DNA of 64,000 nt from Candidatus Dactylopiibacterium sp. (GTDB lineage Bacteria > Pseudomonadota > Gammaproteobacteria > Burkholderiales > Rhodocyclaceae). Each line of letters opens with the position of its first letter. Position 1 is the stretch's first letter. The DNA is taken from contig JAVHXQ010000011.1 in NCBI GenBank assembly GCA_031119555.1, positions 1 to 64,000 of the forward strand, given 5' to 3'. Position numbers and translations under genes: made by a program. The notes under the pieces were generated by a model, which saw only the letters and a program-made list of their open reading frames with translations, searched no databases and was not told where the DNA came from. Positions 34,439-45,154 of this stretch are shown here, piece after piece.

Positions 34439-36619
34439 TCAGGCCGCGATCGTGATGTCCGCCGGCGCCAGCCCCTGCAGCGCGCGCGCGTGCATGGCCG
34501 CGTAGGCGGCTTCGAGATGGCGCGTGAAGGTGGCCGAGTCGAACAGGGGCGCGCGGGGAATGGCCGCCGCGAGCCGGGCGCGCACGGCGGCCAGGCGCTG
34601 CGGCGCATGCGCGAGCTGCAGCGCGAGTGCCGCGTAGGCTTCGGGCGAGGTCGTCACCAGTTCGGGCAGGTCCGTGGCGTGGAGCAGGCTCGCGGCCACC
34701 CGGGCCGGAAAGCTCGCGCCCGCGCAGGTCAGCACCGGCAGGCCGACCCACAGCGCGTCGCTGGCGGTGGTGTGGGCGTTGTAATGGAAGGTGTCGAGAA
34801 ACAGGTCGGCGCGGCGCTGCCGCGCGAGGTGCGCGGGCATCGTCGTGCGGCGTGCGAACACGAGGCGCTCCGCGGCGATGCCGGCGGCCGTGGCGTGCGC
34901 GCGCAGGTTGCGCGCCGCGTCGGGGTTGTCTTCCAGCAGCCACAGCACGCTGGCGGGGGTCTGGGCGAGCAGGCGCATCCAGATCCCGAAGACGTCGGGC
35001 GTGATCTTGTAATTGTTGTTGAAACAGCAGAACACGAAGCCCTCTTCGGGCAGGCCCAGCGACGCGCGCGTGGGGGTGTGGGGATCGACTTCGCGCAGCG
35101 CGTCGTTGGGCTGATAGCAGTGCGGCAGGCGCACGATGCGTTCGCTGTAGTCGCCTTCGGCTCCGGGCGGAATGACGACGGCGTCAGCGATCAGGTAATC
35201 GAAGCAGGGCGTGCCCAGCGTGCCCGGGTAGCCCAGGTGGTTGACCTGCACGGGGGCGGCGCCATGCGCGAAGATCGCGGGGCGGGCATCGGTCGTGAAG
35301 CCCTTGAGGTCCACCGCGATGTCCAGCCCCTGCGCGCGCGCGAAGGCGGCGGCCTCGGCATCGGACAAGCCATGGATTTCATGGAAGTGCGCAAACGCGC
35401 CGCGCAGGCGCTGCTGCATGGCGTCGCCGGTGCGCGGTCCGAACGAGAACGCGAAGGTCTCGACACGGTCGCGGTCGTGCAGTTCGAACACGCGCGCCAT
35501 CAGCCAGGCCGTGGCGTGGTTGTGGAAATCCGCCGAGAAATACCCCACGCGCAGACGCCCGCCGGGTGCCGGGCGGGCGTCTGCGCGCGTCACGACGGGC
35601 AGGGCGTGCGCCACGTGCAGTTCCGCGCAGCGGCGTTGTTGCGCGGCGCTGGCGGGCAGGCTCAGGAATGCGAACGGATCGGCGACGTCCTCGCCGGCCG
35701 CGAGGCCGCGCAGGCGTTCGGCCACGTCGGCCTCGAAGTGTTGCCAGTCGCAGGCGTGCTGGCGCAGCAGCACGCGCGCCTGACGCTGCGCGGGGTGGGC
35801 GGGGCGCAGCGCGCACGCGCGATCGAGTGACGCGATGGCCTCGCCCACGCGCTTCATGCGCAGCAACAGCTGGGCGCGCGCGTTCAGCGCATCGCTGTTC
35901 TCGCGCAGCGCGAGCGCGGCATCGCAGGCGGCAAGCGCGGCGGCGTAGTCCTGCTCGTCGTGGCGCACGGCGCAGCAGCCCAGCCAGGCTTCGCTGCTGG
36001 GGCGGATGGCATTGGCGCGCGCGAAGGCGGCAAGCGCCCCGGCGTGGTCATGCAGGGCATGCCGCGCATTGCCCTGGGCGATCCAGGCGCCTTGCAGCGC
36101 CGGCGCCCATTCGCAGGCGAGCCGCGCGGCCTGCAGCGCCTCGGCGGCGCGGCCCAGCGTGCGCAGCGCGGCCGCGCGCTGGATGGCGGCCTCGGCGTGG
36201 CGCCCGGTTTGTGCCAGCACCGCGTCGGCCTCGCGCAGACCTTCCTCCGCCCGGCCCAGGCGGATCAGCGTGGCGGCATGCAGCACGCGCGCGTCGGCGG
36301 CATCGGGGGCGAGGGCGAGCAGCTGCCGGCAGCAGGCGAGGGCCTGCTCCGCTTCGTCCAGGGCCAGCCGGCTCTCCGCGAGGTTGAGCAGCGCCGCGGT
36401 ATTGGCGGGTTCGTGCGCCAGCGCCAGGAGCGACAGGCGCGCGGCTTCGGCGGCGTCGCCGAGCTTGAGGCGGGCGGCGGCCAGGTTGACGAGGATGGAG
36501 ACGCGTTCGGGCAGGATCGCGTGCGCCTGCTGCAACACATCTGCCGCGTGTGCGTAGTCTTCGCGCTCCAGCGCGGCAAGGGCTTGCAGGAAGAGCGTGC
36601 GGGCGTGGTCGGCGGACAT
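34439..36619 (-). CDS. TPR protein with O-GlcNAc-transferase-type (GT41) C-terminal domain
   Basis: A 726-residue protein. Residues 1 to about 285 are tetratricopeptide repeats (NLAAARLKLGDAAEAARLSLLALAHEPAN and similar units). From about 355 on is a catalytic domain like the two-lobed O-GlcNAc transferases: LRVGYFSADFHNHATAWL, DIAVDLKGFTTDARP, PVQVNHLGYPGTLGTPCFDYLIAD, then FCCFNNNYKITPDVF with the conserved Lys, and HYNAHTTASDALWVGLPVLT. Such bacterial proteins glycosylate proteins (for example adhesins or flagellin) or other targets. No target gene is obvious nearby. Confidence 0.88.
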   Translation of the reverse strand: MSADHARTLFLQALAALEREDYAHAADVLQQAHAILPERVSILVNLAAARLKLGDAAEAARLSLLALAHEPANTAALLNLAESRLALDEAEQALACCRQLLALAPDAADARVLHAATLIRLGRAEEGLREADAVLAQTGRHAEAAIQRAAALRTLGRAAEALQAARLACEWAPALQGAWIAQGNARHALHDHAGALAAFARANAIRPSSEAWLGCCAVRHDEQDYAAALAACDAALALRENSDALNARAQLLLRMKRVGEAIASLDRACALRPAHPAQRQARVLLRQHACDWQHFEADVAERLRGLAAGEDVADPFAFLSLPASAAQQRRCAELHVAHALPVVTRADARPAPGGRLRVGYFSADFHNHATAWLMARVFELHDRDRVETFAFSFGPRTGDAMQQRLRGAFAHFHEIHGLSDAEAAAFARAQGLDIAVDLKGFTTDARPAIFAHGAAPVQVNHLGYPGTLGTPCFDYLIADAVVIPPGAEGDYSERIVRLPHCYQPNDALREVDPHTPTRASLGLPEEGFVFCCFNNNYKITPDVFGIWMRLLAQTPASVLWLLEDNPDAARNLRAHATAAGIAAERLVFARRTTMPAHLARQRRADLFLDTFHYNAHTTASDALWVGLPVLTCAGASFPARVAASLLHATDLPELVTTSPEAYAALALQLAHAPQRLAAVRARLAAAIPRAPLFDSATFTRHLEAAYAAMHARALQGLAPADITIAA

Positions 36620-36766
36620 CGGGGGCTCAGCGCGCGGGCTTCACGCAGGGCGTCGCCGAGCAGGTGCCCGGTCTGGCGACTGTGCGGAGGGTGTATGCGA
36701 AGGCGGCCGCCACGCGCGCCCGGACGGTGGCGTGGCCGGCCGGCGTTTCGGCGTGGCGCACGCGGC

Positions 36767-37972
36767 TCACGCGGCGTCGCCGCGACAGGTCTTGACCTTG
36801 CGCGCGCAGGCGGTGGCACGGGCGCGCGCGGTGGTCACGTCGTCGGCGCTGGCGACCGCGACGCCCATGCGGCGGCGCTCGAAGGATTCGGGCTTGCCGA
36901 ACAGGCGCAGGTCGGATTCGGGCACCCGCAGCGCTTCGTCCACGTCTTCGTAGGCGATGCCGGTGGCATCCATGTTGCCGTAGATCACGGCGCTCGCGGC
37001 GGGGCGGCGCAGCGCGGTATCGACGGGCAGGCCGAGGATCGCGCGCGCGTGCAGCTCGAATTCGGACAGGCGCTGCGAGGCGAGCGTGACCAGGCCCGTG
37101 TCGTGGGGGCGCGGGCTGACTTCGGAGAACCAGACTTCGTCGCCGCGCACGAAGAGTTCCACGCCGAACAGGCCGCGTCCGCCCAGCGCCGTGGTCACGC
37201 GGTCGGCGATGCGCCGGCTGCGTTCGAGCGCGAGCGCGCTCATGGGCTGCGGCTGCCAGCTTTCGACGTAGTCGCCACGCACCTGCACGTGGCCCACGGG
37301 GGCGCAGAAGCTCGTCGCCAGCTCGCCCGCCGTGTCGAGGGCGCGCACCGTGAGCAGCGTGATCTCGTAGTCGAAATCGACGAAGCCCTCGATGATCACG
37401 CGCCCGCCCCTGACGCGGCCGCCGGTGGCGGCGTAATCCCACGCGGCGGGCAGGTCGGCGTCGCTGCGCAGCACCGACTGCCCCTTGCCGGAGGACGACA
37501 TGACGGGCTTGACCACGCAGGGGTAGCCGATACGGTCGACGGCGGCGATGAACTCGTCCAGCGTGTCGGCGAAGGCATAGGGCGAGGTCGGCAGGCCGAG
37601 TTCCTCGGCCGCCAGGCGGCGGATGCCCTCGCGGTCCATCGTGAGCTGGGTGGCGCGCGCCGTGGGCACCACGCAGGCGAGGCCGTCGGCTTCGATCTGC
37701 ACGAGCGCGTCGGTCGCGATGGCCTCGATCTCGGGCACGATGAAGTGCGGCCGCTCGCGCTCGACGAGCGCGCGCACGGCCTGGCCGTCGGTCATGTCGA
37801 TCACGTGCCAGCGATGCGCCACCTGATGGCCCGGCGCGTGCGCGTAGCGGTCGACGGCGATCACTTCGCAGCCCAGGCGTTGCAGCGCGATGATCACTTC
37901 CTTGCCGAGTTCGCCCGAGCCGAGCAGCATGACGCGGGTGGCGGAGGGCGAGAGAGGTGTTCCGATCTGCAT
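36767..37972 (-). CDS. purT: Formate-dependent phosphoribosylglycinamide formyltransferase
   Basis: Catalyses the third step of purine synthesis from formate and ATP. The 401-residue ATP-grasp enzyme has [13 protein letters not shown] at the N terminus, [16 protein letters not shown], and [25 protein letters not shown] with the metal-binding Glu residues. ATG 37972 gives the usual family length (about 392); longer frames add low-complexity sequence. It may use formate made by anaerobic metabolism. Divergent from marC, 131 bases away. Confidence 0.96.
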   Translation of the reverse strand: MQIGTPLSPSATRVMLLGSGELGKEVIIALQRLGCEVIAVDRYAHAPGHQVAHRWHVIDMTDGQAVRALVERERPHFIVPEIEAIATDALVQIEADGLACVVPTARATQLTMDREGIRRLAAEELGLPTSPYAFADTLDEFIAAVDRIGYPCVVKPVMSSSGKGQSVLRSDADLPAAWDYAATGGRVRGGRVIIEGFVDFDYEITLLTVRALDTAGELATSFCAPVGHVQVRGDYVESWQPQPMSALALERSRRIADRVTTALGGRGLFGVELFVRGDEVWFSEVSPRPHDTGLVTLASQRLSEFELHARAILGLPVDTALRRPAASAVIYGNMDATGIAYEDVDEALRVPESDLRLFGKPESFERRRMGVAVASADDVTTARARATACARKVKTCRGDAA

Positions 37973-38103
37973 GATGTGGGCCGGGCGCTGAGGGAAAGGC
38001 GGCATTTTACCCGCCCCGCGCGCGCCCTGTGGCACACGGGCGACAGGGCAGCCGCGCGCGCCACGCGGCTGTGGCAAGCTGGCGCCCTCTTCACGGGGTC
38101 GTC

Positions 38104-38778
38104 ATGAATCAGTTTGCCCATTTCCTCCAGGCCGTTTTCGTCGTGCCGCTGGCCTTGCTGCCCATCATCAACCCGCTGGGCGGCTCGGCGCTGTTCGCCA
38201 CCATCACGGGCGGCAGCGAACGGCTCGCCAAGCCCATGGCCCGCCAGGTGGCGATCAACGTCTGGGTGATCCTCATGGTTGCGATGCTGGTGGGCACCTA
38301 CGTGCTCGATTTCTTCGGCATCTCGCTGCCCATCGTGCGCATCGGCGGCGGCCTGCTGGTGGCCGCCACGGGCTGGCGCATGCTCAACTCCGACGGCGGC
38401 GACGCGATTCGCGACGCGGTCGTGAGCGACACCGCCGAGCTGTCGCCGAACGAGATCGCGCGCCGCAGCTTCTTCCCCATGAGCTTTCCGCTGACCTCGG
38501 GCCCCGGCTCCATCGCGACCTCGATCGCGCTGGGCACGCGGCTGTCCAGCGAATCCTCGCAGCACTACGTGATCGGGGTCATCGTGGCCGCGATCGGCGC
38601 GGCGATCACGGCCGCCACCGTGTTCCTGTGCTATCGCTACGCGGTGCGCCTGCAGCGCAAGCTCGGCGACGTGGGCGTGATCATCGTGGCGCGCATGTCG
38701 GCCTTCATCCTGCTGTGCATCGGCATCGAGATGATCTGGGCCGGCTGGGTGGACCTCAACCGCGCGCTCGCGCCCTGA
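38104..38778 (+). CDS. MarC-family integral membrane protein
   Basis: A 224-residue protein of about six helices. MarC hallmarks include LPIINPLGGSALFATITGG at the N terminus, FFGISLPIVRIGGGLLVAATGWRML, and the FFPMSFPLTSGPGSIATSIALG stretch. The role of MarC proteins is unclear; they are no longer thought to give multiple drug resistance. It is followed 108 bases later by ridA on the same strand. Confidence 0.92.
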   Translation: MNQFAHFLQAVFVVPLALLPIINPLGGSALFATITGGSERLAKPMARQVAINVWVILMVAMLVGTYVLDFFGISLPIVRIGGGLLVAATGWRMLNSDGGDAIRDAVVSDTAELSPNEIARRSFFPMSFPLTSGPGSIATSIALGTRLSSESSQHYVIGVIVAAIGAAITAATVFLCYRYAVRLQRKLGDVGVIIVARMSAFILLCIGIEMIWAGWVDLNRALAP

Positions 38779-38886
38779 GCCGCCGCCCGTCCGTGCGGGC
38801 GGGGCGCGAGGGCATGGCCGGCACGGCACGCGCGCGGTAGACTCCCCGCCGACAGGTCTTCCCCACAGCCACCGGAGCTTCTCCCC

Positions 38887-39267
38887 ATGACAGCCAAAGT
38901 CATTTCCACCGAGGCCGCACCGGCCGCGATCGGCCCGTATTCGCAAGGCGTGCGCGCAGGCAAGACGGTCTATCTGTCGGGCCAGATCGGGCTGGACCCG
39001 ACCAGCGGTGTGCTCGTGGAAGGCTTCGAGGCGCAGGCCGTCCAGGTCCTGGCGAACCTGCGCGAGGTGGCGCGCGCGGCCGGCGGCTCGCTCGCGCACG
39101 TGGTCAAGCTCAACATCTACCTGACCGACCTGGGCCAGTTCGGCGTCATCAACGAGCTGATGCAGCAGCATTTCGCGGCCCCCTATCCGGCGCGCGCCAC
39201 GCTCGGCGTGGCAGCCCTGCCGCGCGGTGCGCAGGTCGAGATCGACGCCATCCTTCATCTCGACTGA
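38887..39267 (+). CDS. ridA: Reactive intermediate/imine deaminase RidA
   Basis: Hydrolyses 2-aminoacrylate and related enamines from PLP enzymes, protecting them. The 126-residue protein has [42 protein letters not shown], and [23 protein letters not shown] with the catalytic Arg. Normal length. The stop is three bases before the recG start, so the two are co-translated. Confidence 0.96.
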   Translation: MTAKVISTEAAPAAIGPYSQGVRAGKTVYLSGQIGLDPTSGVLVEGFEAQAVQVLANLREVARAAGGSLAHVVKLNIYLTDLGQFGVINELMQQHFAAPYPARATLGVAALPRGAQVEIDAILHLD

Positions 39268-39270
39268 ACG

Positions 39271-41319
39271 TTGAAGGCCGAGACCCCGAAGAAGCCCGCG
39301 AAGCCCGTTTCCGCGCTGACCGGGCGCCTGCACAAGCTCGGCATCTACAACGATGCCGACTTGCTGCTGCACCTGCCCATGCGCTACGAGGACGAAACGC
39401 AGGTCACGCCCGTGGCTGCCGCGCGCCCCGGCGAACCGGTGCAGATCGAGGCCGAGGTCGAACACGCGGAGATCACCTTCAAGCCGCGCCGCCAGCTCGT
39501 GGCCCGGCTGCGCGACGATTCCGGCGCGCTCTACGTGCGCTTCCTGAGCTTCTACCCCGCGATGCAGAAGCTGCTCGAGCCGGGGCGGCGCGTGCGCGCG
39601 TTCGGTGAAGTGCGCAGCGGTTTCTGGGGCGAGGAGATGATCCACCCGCGCCTGCAGGCCGTGCAGGAAGGCGAAGTGCTGCCCGACGCGCTCACGCCCA
39701 TCTACCCCACGACCGCCGGGCTGGCCCAGGCGGCGCTGCGCAAGCTCGTGCAGCGTGCCCTGTCGCGCGCCTCGCTCGCCGATCATCTGCCCGAGGCGCT
39801 GCGCCGCGCGCTGCGCCTTCCTGGCTGGGAGCGCAGCCTGCGCTATCTGCACCAGCCGCCGCCCGACGCGCGCCTGGCCGTGCTGGAGGATCGCAGCCAT
39901 CCTGCCTGGCGGCGCATCAAGTTCGACGAACTGCTGACCCAGCAGATCCAGCTGCGCCGTGCCTACGTGGAGCGGCGCGCGCACCCGGCGGCGAGTCTGC
40001 CGCCGCGCGGGCTGCTGACGGCGCGCCTTATCGCCGCGCTGCCCTTCGCGCTGACCGGGGCGCAGCGGCGCGCCGTCGACGAGATCGCGCGCGACCTCAC
40101 CCAGCCTTGGCCGATGCAGCGCCTGCTGCAGGGCGACGTGGGCAGCGGCAAGACCATCGTGGCCGCGCTCGCGATGCTGCAGGCGGCCGAGAACGGCATG
40201 CAGGCCGCGCTCATGGCGCCCACCGAGATCCTCGCCGAGCAGCATTACCGCAAGCTGGCGGACTGGCTCGCGCCGCTGGACATCGGGGTCGCGTGGCTGT
40301 CCGGTTCGCAGAAGAAACGCGAGCGCGCGGCGATGCTGGCGCGCGTCGCGTCCGGCGAGGCGCTGCTGGTGGTCGGCACGCATGCGCTGATCGAAGACAC
40401 CGTGGGGCTGGAGCGCCTCGGCCTGGCGGTCGTCGACGAGCAGCACCGCTTTGGCGTGCGTCAGCGCCTGGCGCTGCGCGAGAAGACCAGCGGGCGCCTG
40501 CCGCACATGCTGATGATGAGCGCGACGCCCATTCCGCGCACGCTCGCGATGAGTTACATGGCCGACCTGGACGTGTCGGTGCTCGACGAGCTGCCGCCCG
40601 GGCGCACGCCCATCGTGACGCGCCTGGTGGCCGACGCGCGGCGCGACGAGGTGATCGAGCGCGTGCGCGACGCCTGCCGCGAAGGGCGCCAGGCGTACTG
40701 GGTCTGCCCGCTCATCGAAGAGAGCGAGACGCTGCAGCTGCAGACCGCCGTGGAGACCTTCGAGACGCTTTCGGCCGAGCTTGCCGAGCTGACGGTCGGA
40801 CTCGTGCATGGCCGCCTCAAGCCCGACGGAAAGGCTGCCGTGATGGAGGCTTTCCTGCGCAACGAGATCCAGGTCCTGGTGGCCACCACGGTGATCGAGG
40901 TGGGCGTGGACGTGCCCAATGCGAGCCTCATGGTCATCGAACATGCCGAGCGCTTCGGGCTCGCGCAGCTGCATCAGCTGCGCGGCCGCGTGGGACGCGG
41001 CGCGGCGGCCTCGACCTGCGTGCTCCTCTATGCGCCGCCGCTCTCGCCCAACGGCCGCGCGCGCCTGAAGGCGATCTTCGAAACCACGGACGGCTTCGAG
41101 ATCGCGCGGCGCGACCTGCAGCTGCGCGGCCCCGGCGAATTCATCGGTGCGCGCCAGAGTGGCGTGCCGCTGCTGCGCTATGCCGATCTGGAGGCCGACG
41201 TGGACCTCATCGAGGTCGCCCGCCAGGCGGCCGAGGAACTCCAGGCGCGCCACCCCGAGGCCGCCGACGCGCTGCTCGCGCGCTGGTACGGCGGTCGCGC
41301 CGAGCTGCTGCGCGCCTGA
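39271..41319 (+). CDS. recG: ATP-dependent DNA helicase RecG
   Basis: Branch-migrates stalled forks and Holliday junctions. The 682-residue protein opens with the wedge domain ([14 protein letters not shown]). The helicase domain holds [12 protein letters not shown] (Walker A), [13 protein letters not shown] (Walker B) and [12 protein letters not shown] (motif III). Motif VI is [14 protein letters not shown], and [14 protein letters not shown] is the RecG C-terminal motif. The start is the rare codon TTG, three bases after ridA; no better start is seen. This and the lack of a strong ribosome site suggest dependence on ridA translation. Confidence 0.96.
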   Translation: MKAETPKKPAKPVSALTGRLHKLGIYNDADLLLHLPMRYEDETQVTPVAAARPGEPVQIEAEVEHAEITFKPRRQLVARLRDDSGALYVRFLSFYPAMQKLLEPGRRVRAFGEVRSGFWGEEMIHPRLQAVQEGEVLPDALTPIYPTTAGLAQAALRKLVQRALSRASLADHLPEALRRALRLPGWERSLRYLHQPPPDARLAVLEDRSHPAWRRIKFDELLTQQIQLRRAYVERRAHPAASLPPRGLLTARLIAALPFALTGAQRRAVDEIARDLTQPWPMQRLLQGDVGSGKTIVAALAMLQAAENGMQAALMAPTEILAEQHYRKLADWLAPLDIGVAWLSGSQKKRERAAMLARVASGEALLVVGTHALIEDTVGLERLGLAVVDEQHRFGVRQRLALREKTSGRLPHMLMMSATPIPRTLAMSYMADLDVSVLDELPPGRTPIVTRLVADARRDEVIERVRDACREGRQAYWVCPLIEESETLQLQTAVETFETLSAELAELTVGLVHGRLKPDGKAAVMEAFLRNEIQVLVATTVIEVGVDVPNASLMVIEHAERFGLAQLHQLRGRVGRGAAASTCVLLYAPPLSPNGRARLKAIFETTDGFEIARRDLQLRGPGEFIGARQSGVPLLRYADLEADVDLIEVARQAAEELQARHPEAADALLARWYGGRAELLRA

Positions 41320-41386
41320 GCCGGCGGGCGCGCGTGGGCGGCGCGGCGCGGCTATCATCGGGGGTTTTCCGTGTGCGAGCGAAACG

Positions 41387-42253
41387 ATGCGCCTGATCGA
41401 GCGTCTGGATGCGTGGGAGAAGCTGATGCGGCTGGACAAGCCCATCGGCATCCTGCTGTTGCTGTGGCCCACCCTGTGGGCCCTGTGGTTCGCGGCCCGG
41501 GGCGTGCCCGATCCGTGGGTCCTGGCCATCTTCGTGCTCGGCACCGTGCTCATGCGCTCGGCGGGCTGCGTCATCAACGACTGGGCCGACCGTGATTTCG
41601 ACGGGCACGTGGAGCGCACGCGCGAACGCCCGCTCGTGACCGGGCGCGTGTCGCCGCGCGAAGCCCTGGCGCTGGCCGCGGGCCTCGCGCTGATTGCCTT
41701 CGTGCTGATCCTGCCGCTCGATGCGCTGGTACGCTGGCTGTCGCTGCCCGCGCTGCTGATCGCGGCGAGCTATCCCTTCTTCAAGCGCTTCTTCGCGATT
41801 CCGCAGGCGTATCTGGGGGTGGCCTTCGGCTTCGGCATTCCGATGGGCTTCGCGGCGGTGCTGGGCGAGGTGCCGGCTTTCGCGTGGTGGCTGCTGGCGG
41901 GCAACGTCGTGTGGGCGATCGCCTACGACACCGAGTACGCGATGGTCGACCGCAACGACGACCTGCGGATCGGGCTGCACACGTCGGCCATCACGTTCGG
42001 ACGCGCCGACCTCGCCGCCGTCGCGGTGTGTTATGCGGGCTTTCTGGCCCTCATGGCCTGGGCCGGCGTGCACACCGGGCGTGGCTGGCCCTACGCGGCG
42101 GGCCTGAGCGTGGCGGCGGGCATGGCGGTGTACCACCTCTGGCTGATCCGTGGCCGCGAGCGCGCGGCGTGTTTCCGCGCTTTCCTGCACAACAACTGGC
42201 TGGGGGCGGCGATCTTCGCGGGCCTCGCGGCCGACTACGCCCTGCGCGGCTGA
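41387..42253 (+). CDS. ubiA: 4-hydroxybenzoate octaprenyltransferase
   Basis: Joins 4-hydroxybenzoate to the polyprenyl chain in ubiquinone synthesis. The 288-residue membrane protein has the two Asp-rich motifs NDWADRDFD and YAMVDRNDD (with YDTE before it), nine or so helices, and the [14 protein letters not shown] loop. A TATCAT at 41353-41358 could be its -10. ubiD starts 14 bases downstream. Confidence 0.96.
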   Translation: MRLIERLDAWEKLMRLDKPIGILLLLWPTLWALWFAARGVPDPWVLAIFVLGTVLMRSAGCVINDWADRDFDGHVERTRERPLVTGRVSPREALALAAGLALIAFVLILPLDALVRWLSLPALLIAASYPFFKRFFAIPQAYLGVAFGFGIPMGFAAVLGEVPAFAWWLLAGNVVWAIAYDTEYAMVDRNDDLRIGLHTSAITFGRADLAAVAVCYAGFLALMAWAGVHTGRGWPYAAGLSVAAGMAVYHLWLIRGRERAACFRAFLHNNWLGAAIFAGLAADYALRG

Positions 42254-42267
42254 ACCGGGAGACCCCG

Positions 42268-43761
42268 ATGCGCTACCACGACCTGCGCGACTTCATCGCG
42301 CAACTCGAAACCCTGGGCGAGCTGCGCCGCATCCGCGTGCCCGTGGATACCCACCTGGAAATGACCGAGATCGCCGACCGCGTGCTGCGCGCGGGCGGCC
42401 CGGCGCTGCTCTTCGAACACCCCACGACCCACGGCGTGCCGCAGGCGATGCCGGTGCTCGCGAACCTCTTCGGCACGCCGCGTCGCGTCGCGCTCGGGAT
42501 GGGCATCGCGAGCGAGGCCGCGCACGCCTGGCAGGCGCCGCTGCGCGAGGTCGGCAAGCTGCTCGCCTTCCTCAAGGAGCCCGAACCGCCCAGGGGGCTG
42601 CGCGATGCGTGGGAAAAATGGCCCGTGCTGCGCCAGGTGCTCAACATGTCGCCCACCACCGTGAGCCGCGCGCCCTGCCAGGAAGTGGTATGGGAAGGCG
42701 AGGCGGTCGACCTCGCGAAGCTGCCCATCCAGCATTGCTGGCCGGGCGACGTGGCGCCGCTGATCACATGGGGGCTGGTGGTGACGCGCGGCCCGCACAA
42801 GACGCGCCAGAACCTGGGCATCTATCGTCAGCAGGTCATCGGCCGCAACCGCGTGATCATGCGCTGGCTGGCGCATCGCGGCGGCGCGCTCGACCTGCGC
42901 GAGTTCCAGCAGGCGAATCCGGGGCAGCCCTTCCCGGTGTCGGTGGTGCTGGGCTGCGATCCGGCGACCATCCTGGGGGCCGTCACGCCGGTGCCCGATT
43001 CGCTTTCCGAATACCAGTTCGCGGGCCTCTTGCGCGGCGCCCGCACCGAACTCGTGAAATGCCTGGGCAACGACCTGCAGGTGCCCGCGCGCGCCGAGAT
43101 CGTGCTCGAAGGCGTGATCCGGCCCGACGACTTCGCCGCCGAAGGCCCCTATGGCGACCACACGGGCTACTACAACGAGGTGTCGGAGTTTCCGGTCTTC
43201 ACCATCGAACGCATCACCCTGCGACGCGACCCGATCTATCACAGCACCTACACCGGCAAGCCGCCCGACGAGCCCGCCATGCTGGGGGTGGCGCTCAACG
43301 AGGTGTTCGTGCCCCTGCTGCAGAAGCAGTTTCCGGAAATCACCGATTTCTACCTTCCGCCCGAGGGCTGTTCGTACCGCATGGCGGTCGTCAGCATCCG
43401 CAAGCAGTATCCCGGCCACGCCAAGCGCGTGATGTTCGGCATCTGGAGCTTCCTGCGCCAGTTCATGTACACCAAGTTCATCATCGTGGTCGATGAGGAC
43501 GTGGACGTGCGCAGCTGGCCCGAGGTGATCTGGGCCATCACCACGCGCATGGACGCCACGCGCGACACCACGCTCGTCGACAACACCCCCATCGACTATC
43601 TGGACTTCGCCTCGCCGGTGGCGGGCCTGGGCAGCAAGATGGGGCTGGACGCCACCAACAAGTGGGCCGGCGAGACGCAACGCGAATGGGGGCGCCCCAT
43701 CGTCATGAGCGACTCCGTGCGCGCGCGCGTGGATGCGCTGTGGAACGATCTGGGGCTGTGA
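42268..43761 (+). CDS. ubiD: 4-hydroxy-3-polyprenylbenzoate decarboxylase
   Basis: Removes the carboxyl group in ubiquinone synthesis with prenylated FMN. The 497-residue protein has [34 protein letters not shown], and the cofactor/metal-site residues in that region (Arg, Glu and the metal ligands). Its size fits E. coli UbiD (497). GGGAG lies upstream of ATG. The UbiX that makes prenyl-FMN is not in this window. Confidence 0.96.
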   Translation: MRYHDLRDFIAQLETLGELRRIRVPVDTHLEMTEIADRVLRAGGPALLFEHPTTHGVPQAMPVLANLFGTPRRVALGMGIASEAAHAWQAPLREVGKLLAFLKEPEPPRGLRDAWEKWPVLRQVLNMSPTTVSRAPCQEVVWEGEAVDLAKLPIQHCWPGDVAPLITWGLVVTRGPHKTRQNLGIYRQQVIGRNRVIMRWLAHRGGALDLREFQQANPGQPFPVSVVLGCDPATILGAVTPVPDSLSEYQFAGLLRGARTELVKCLGNDLQVPARAEIVLEGVIRPDDFAAEGPYGDHTGYYNEVSEFPVFTIERITLRRDPIYHSTYTGKPPDEPAMLGVALNEVFVPLLQKQFPEITDFYLPPEGCSYRMAVVSIRKQYPGHAKRVMFGIWSFLRQFMYTKFIIVVDEDVDVRSWPEVIWAITTRMDATRDTTLVDNTPIDYLDFASPVAGLGSKMGLDATNKWAGETQREWGRPIVMSDSVRARVDALWNDLGL

Positions 43762-43798
43762 GGCTCACACGTTTTCGTAACCCTCTGGAGGACCTGCC

Positions 43799-44224
43799 AT
43801 GACCGACCCCCGCACCCTGGATGTGATCGGCGACGAAGTCTTCGCCGCGCCACGCCCCGACCAGATCCGCCTCGTGCATGTGCTCTACCTGCTGCACGCG
43901 ATCGGTCTGGTGGTCGGCGCGTGGTCGCAGGCCGTGACGGTGGTCGGCGCCTTCGTGTTCGGCTGGAGTTCGGTCATCGCGATCATCATCAACTACGTCA
44001 AGCGCGACGACCTGCGCGGCACCTACCTGCAGACCCACCTCGTGTGGCAGGCCGACACCTTCTGGCGCTGCCTGATCGCCATGCTCGTGATCTCGGCGCT
44101 GTACCTGCTGCTGGTCGGCTTCCTCATCAACTGGCTGCTGTTCGCGGTGGTCGGGGTGTGGGCCGTGTATCGCATCGCCAAGGGCTGGCTGGCGCTGCGC
44201 GACGGCAAGCCGATGCGCAGCTGA
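43799..44224 (+). CDS. Small membrane protein, DUF4870-like (copy 1)
   Basis: A 141-residue protein with about four hydrophobic stretches: VHVLYLLHAIGLVVG, VGAFVFGWSSVIAIIIN, CLIAMLVISALYLLLVG, and FAVVGVWAVYRIAKG. It carries the LRGTYLQTHLVWQADTFW motif shared with the gene at 44579. GGAGG is upstream. It follows ubiD by 37 bases on the same strand. Function unknown. A GC-rich stem followed by TTTT at about 44231-44259 may end the transcript. Confidence 0.75.
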   Translation: MTDPRTLDVIGDEVFAAPRPDQIRLVHVLYLLHAIGLVVGAWSQAVTVVGAFVFGWSSVIAIIINYVKRDDLRGTYLQTHLVWQADTFWRCLIAMLVISALYLLLVGFLINWLLFAVVGVWAVYRIAKGWLALRDGKPMRS

Positions 44225-44578
44225 CCGCTCGCCGGGGCACGCGCCCCGCGCCGGTTTTGTCGCGCGAGGTCCGCACGGGCCCCGTGTGCGGGCTATCCCG
44301 TGGCGAGCATGCCCGCAGCGCCGTCGGGGCCTTCCGTCGATGGCGCGGCGCGGACGCGTCTTCTGCCTGTCGGCGGCCGCAGGTCCAGGCCCAAGCTCAG
44401 CCAAGCAAGCCGCTGGAGCCGCTCCGGCAACCCGGGCGCCCGCACCGCGCCTGCCTGTTCCGGCGCCTGTTTGCGCCACTTCGCGAAGCCCTTGCCTCAG
44501 GGTATGTGGCCAGGTGCACGCCGGTGCGATCCGGCCCACACTGGCGCCACATCCTTTTCGCAATCGTGGAACCGCGCC
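44225..44578. other. Intergenic region between two related membrane genes
   Basis: These 354 bases hold no supported gene. After the first stop, GGGGCACGCGCCCC with flanking pairing and a later TTTT (44256-44259) may be a weak terminator. A second imperfect stem lies at 44271-44291. No clear promoter for the second gene is seen. Confidence 0.4.
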
Positions 44579-45154
44579 ATGCCGGATACCTCTCCGCCTG
44601 ACACCCTGCAGAGTGAGCCTCCCTCCCGCCTGCGGGGCCAGACCCGCTTCGTCCTCCTGCTCTACCTGCTGCATGCTGCGGGTTTCGTGGCGGGCCCGTT
44701 TTCCGCGTTCTTGAGCTACGTGGTTGTCCTCGGCAGCCTTCCGCCCTGGATGAGGCTCTTCGGCGAACAGGGCCTCGTGCCCGGGGTGGTTGGTGGCATG
44801 CTGTTCTTGAGCCCGGTGGTCGCGATGTTCTTCAATTACGCCTGGCGTCGCAGGTTGCGTGGCAGCTTTCTTTACCATCACCTGCGCTGGCAGGCCAACA
44901 CCTTCTGGATCGGGCTGTTCCTGGTGCTGCTGGTCGGCTGCAGCGCACTGCTGATCTCCATGAACCTGGACGTGGTGCTGGAGTCGCTCCACCCGATACT
45001 GATTATGCTGATTGGGATTTTCGGGCTTGGGCTATTGATCATTGCGCTCTGCGGGTGGATGCTGTACCGCCTCGTGCGTGGCGGCTGGGCGCTCGTCGAT
45101 GGCCGGGCGCCGCTCGACACGCCGCCGTGCGACACACCTCCGAGCATCGTCTAG
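44579..45154 (+). CDS. Small membrane protein, DUF4870-like (copy 2)
   Basis: A 191-residue paralogue of the gene at 43799. Shared core: LLYLLHAAGFVAGPF, LRGSFLYHHLRWQANTFW and GWMLYRLVRGGWALVDG. It has an extra N-terminal tail and a longer hydrophobic middle. Codons in its 3' half are more AT-rich than in neighbours (around 45001-45060), which suggests faster change or a different history. It overlaps the convergent methyltransferase by four bases. Function unknown. Confidence 0.7.
   Translation: MPDTSPPDTLQSEPPSRLRGQTRFVLLLYLLHAAGFVAGPFSAFLSYVVVLGSLPPWMRLFGEQGLVPGVVGGMLFLSPVVAMFFNYAWRRRLRGSFLYHHLRWQANTFWIGLFLVLLVGCSALLISMNLDVVLESLHPILIMLIGIFGLGLLIIALCGWMLYRLVRGGWALVDGRAPLDTPPCDTPPSIV

Noticed and set aside
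37894-41619. 1241-codon minus-strand frame across marC, ridA and recG
   Set aside because: It crosses three well-supported plus-strand genes and has no domain.
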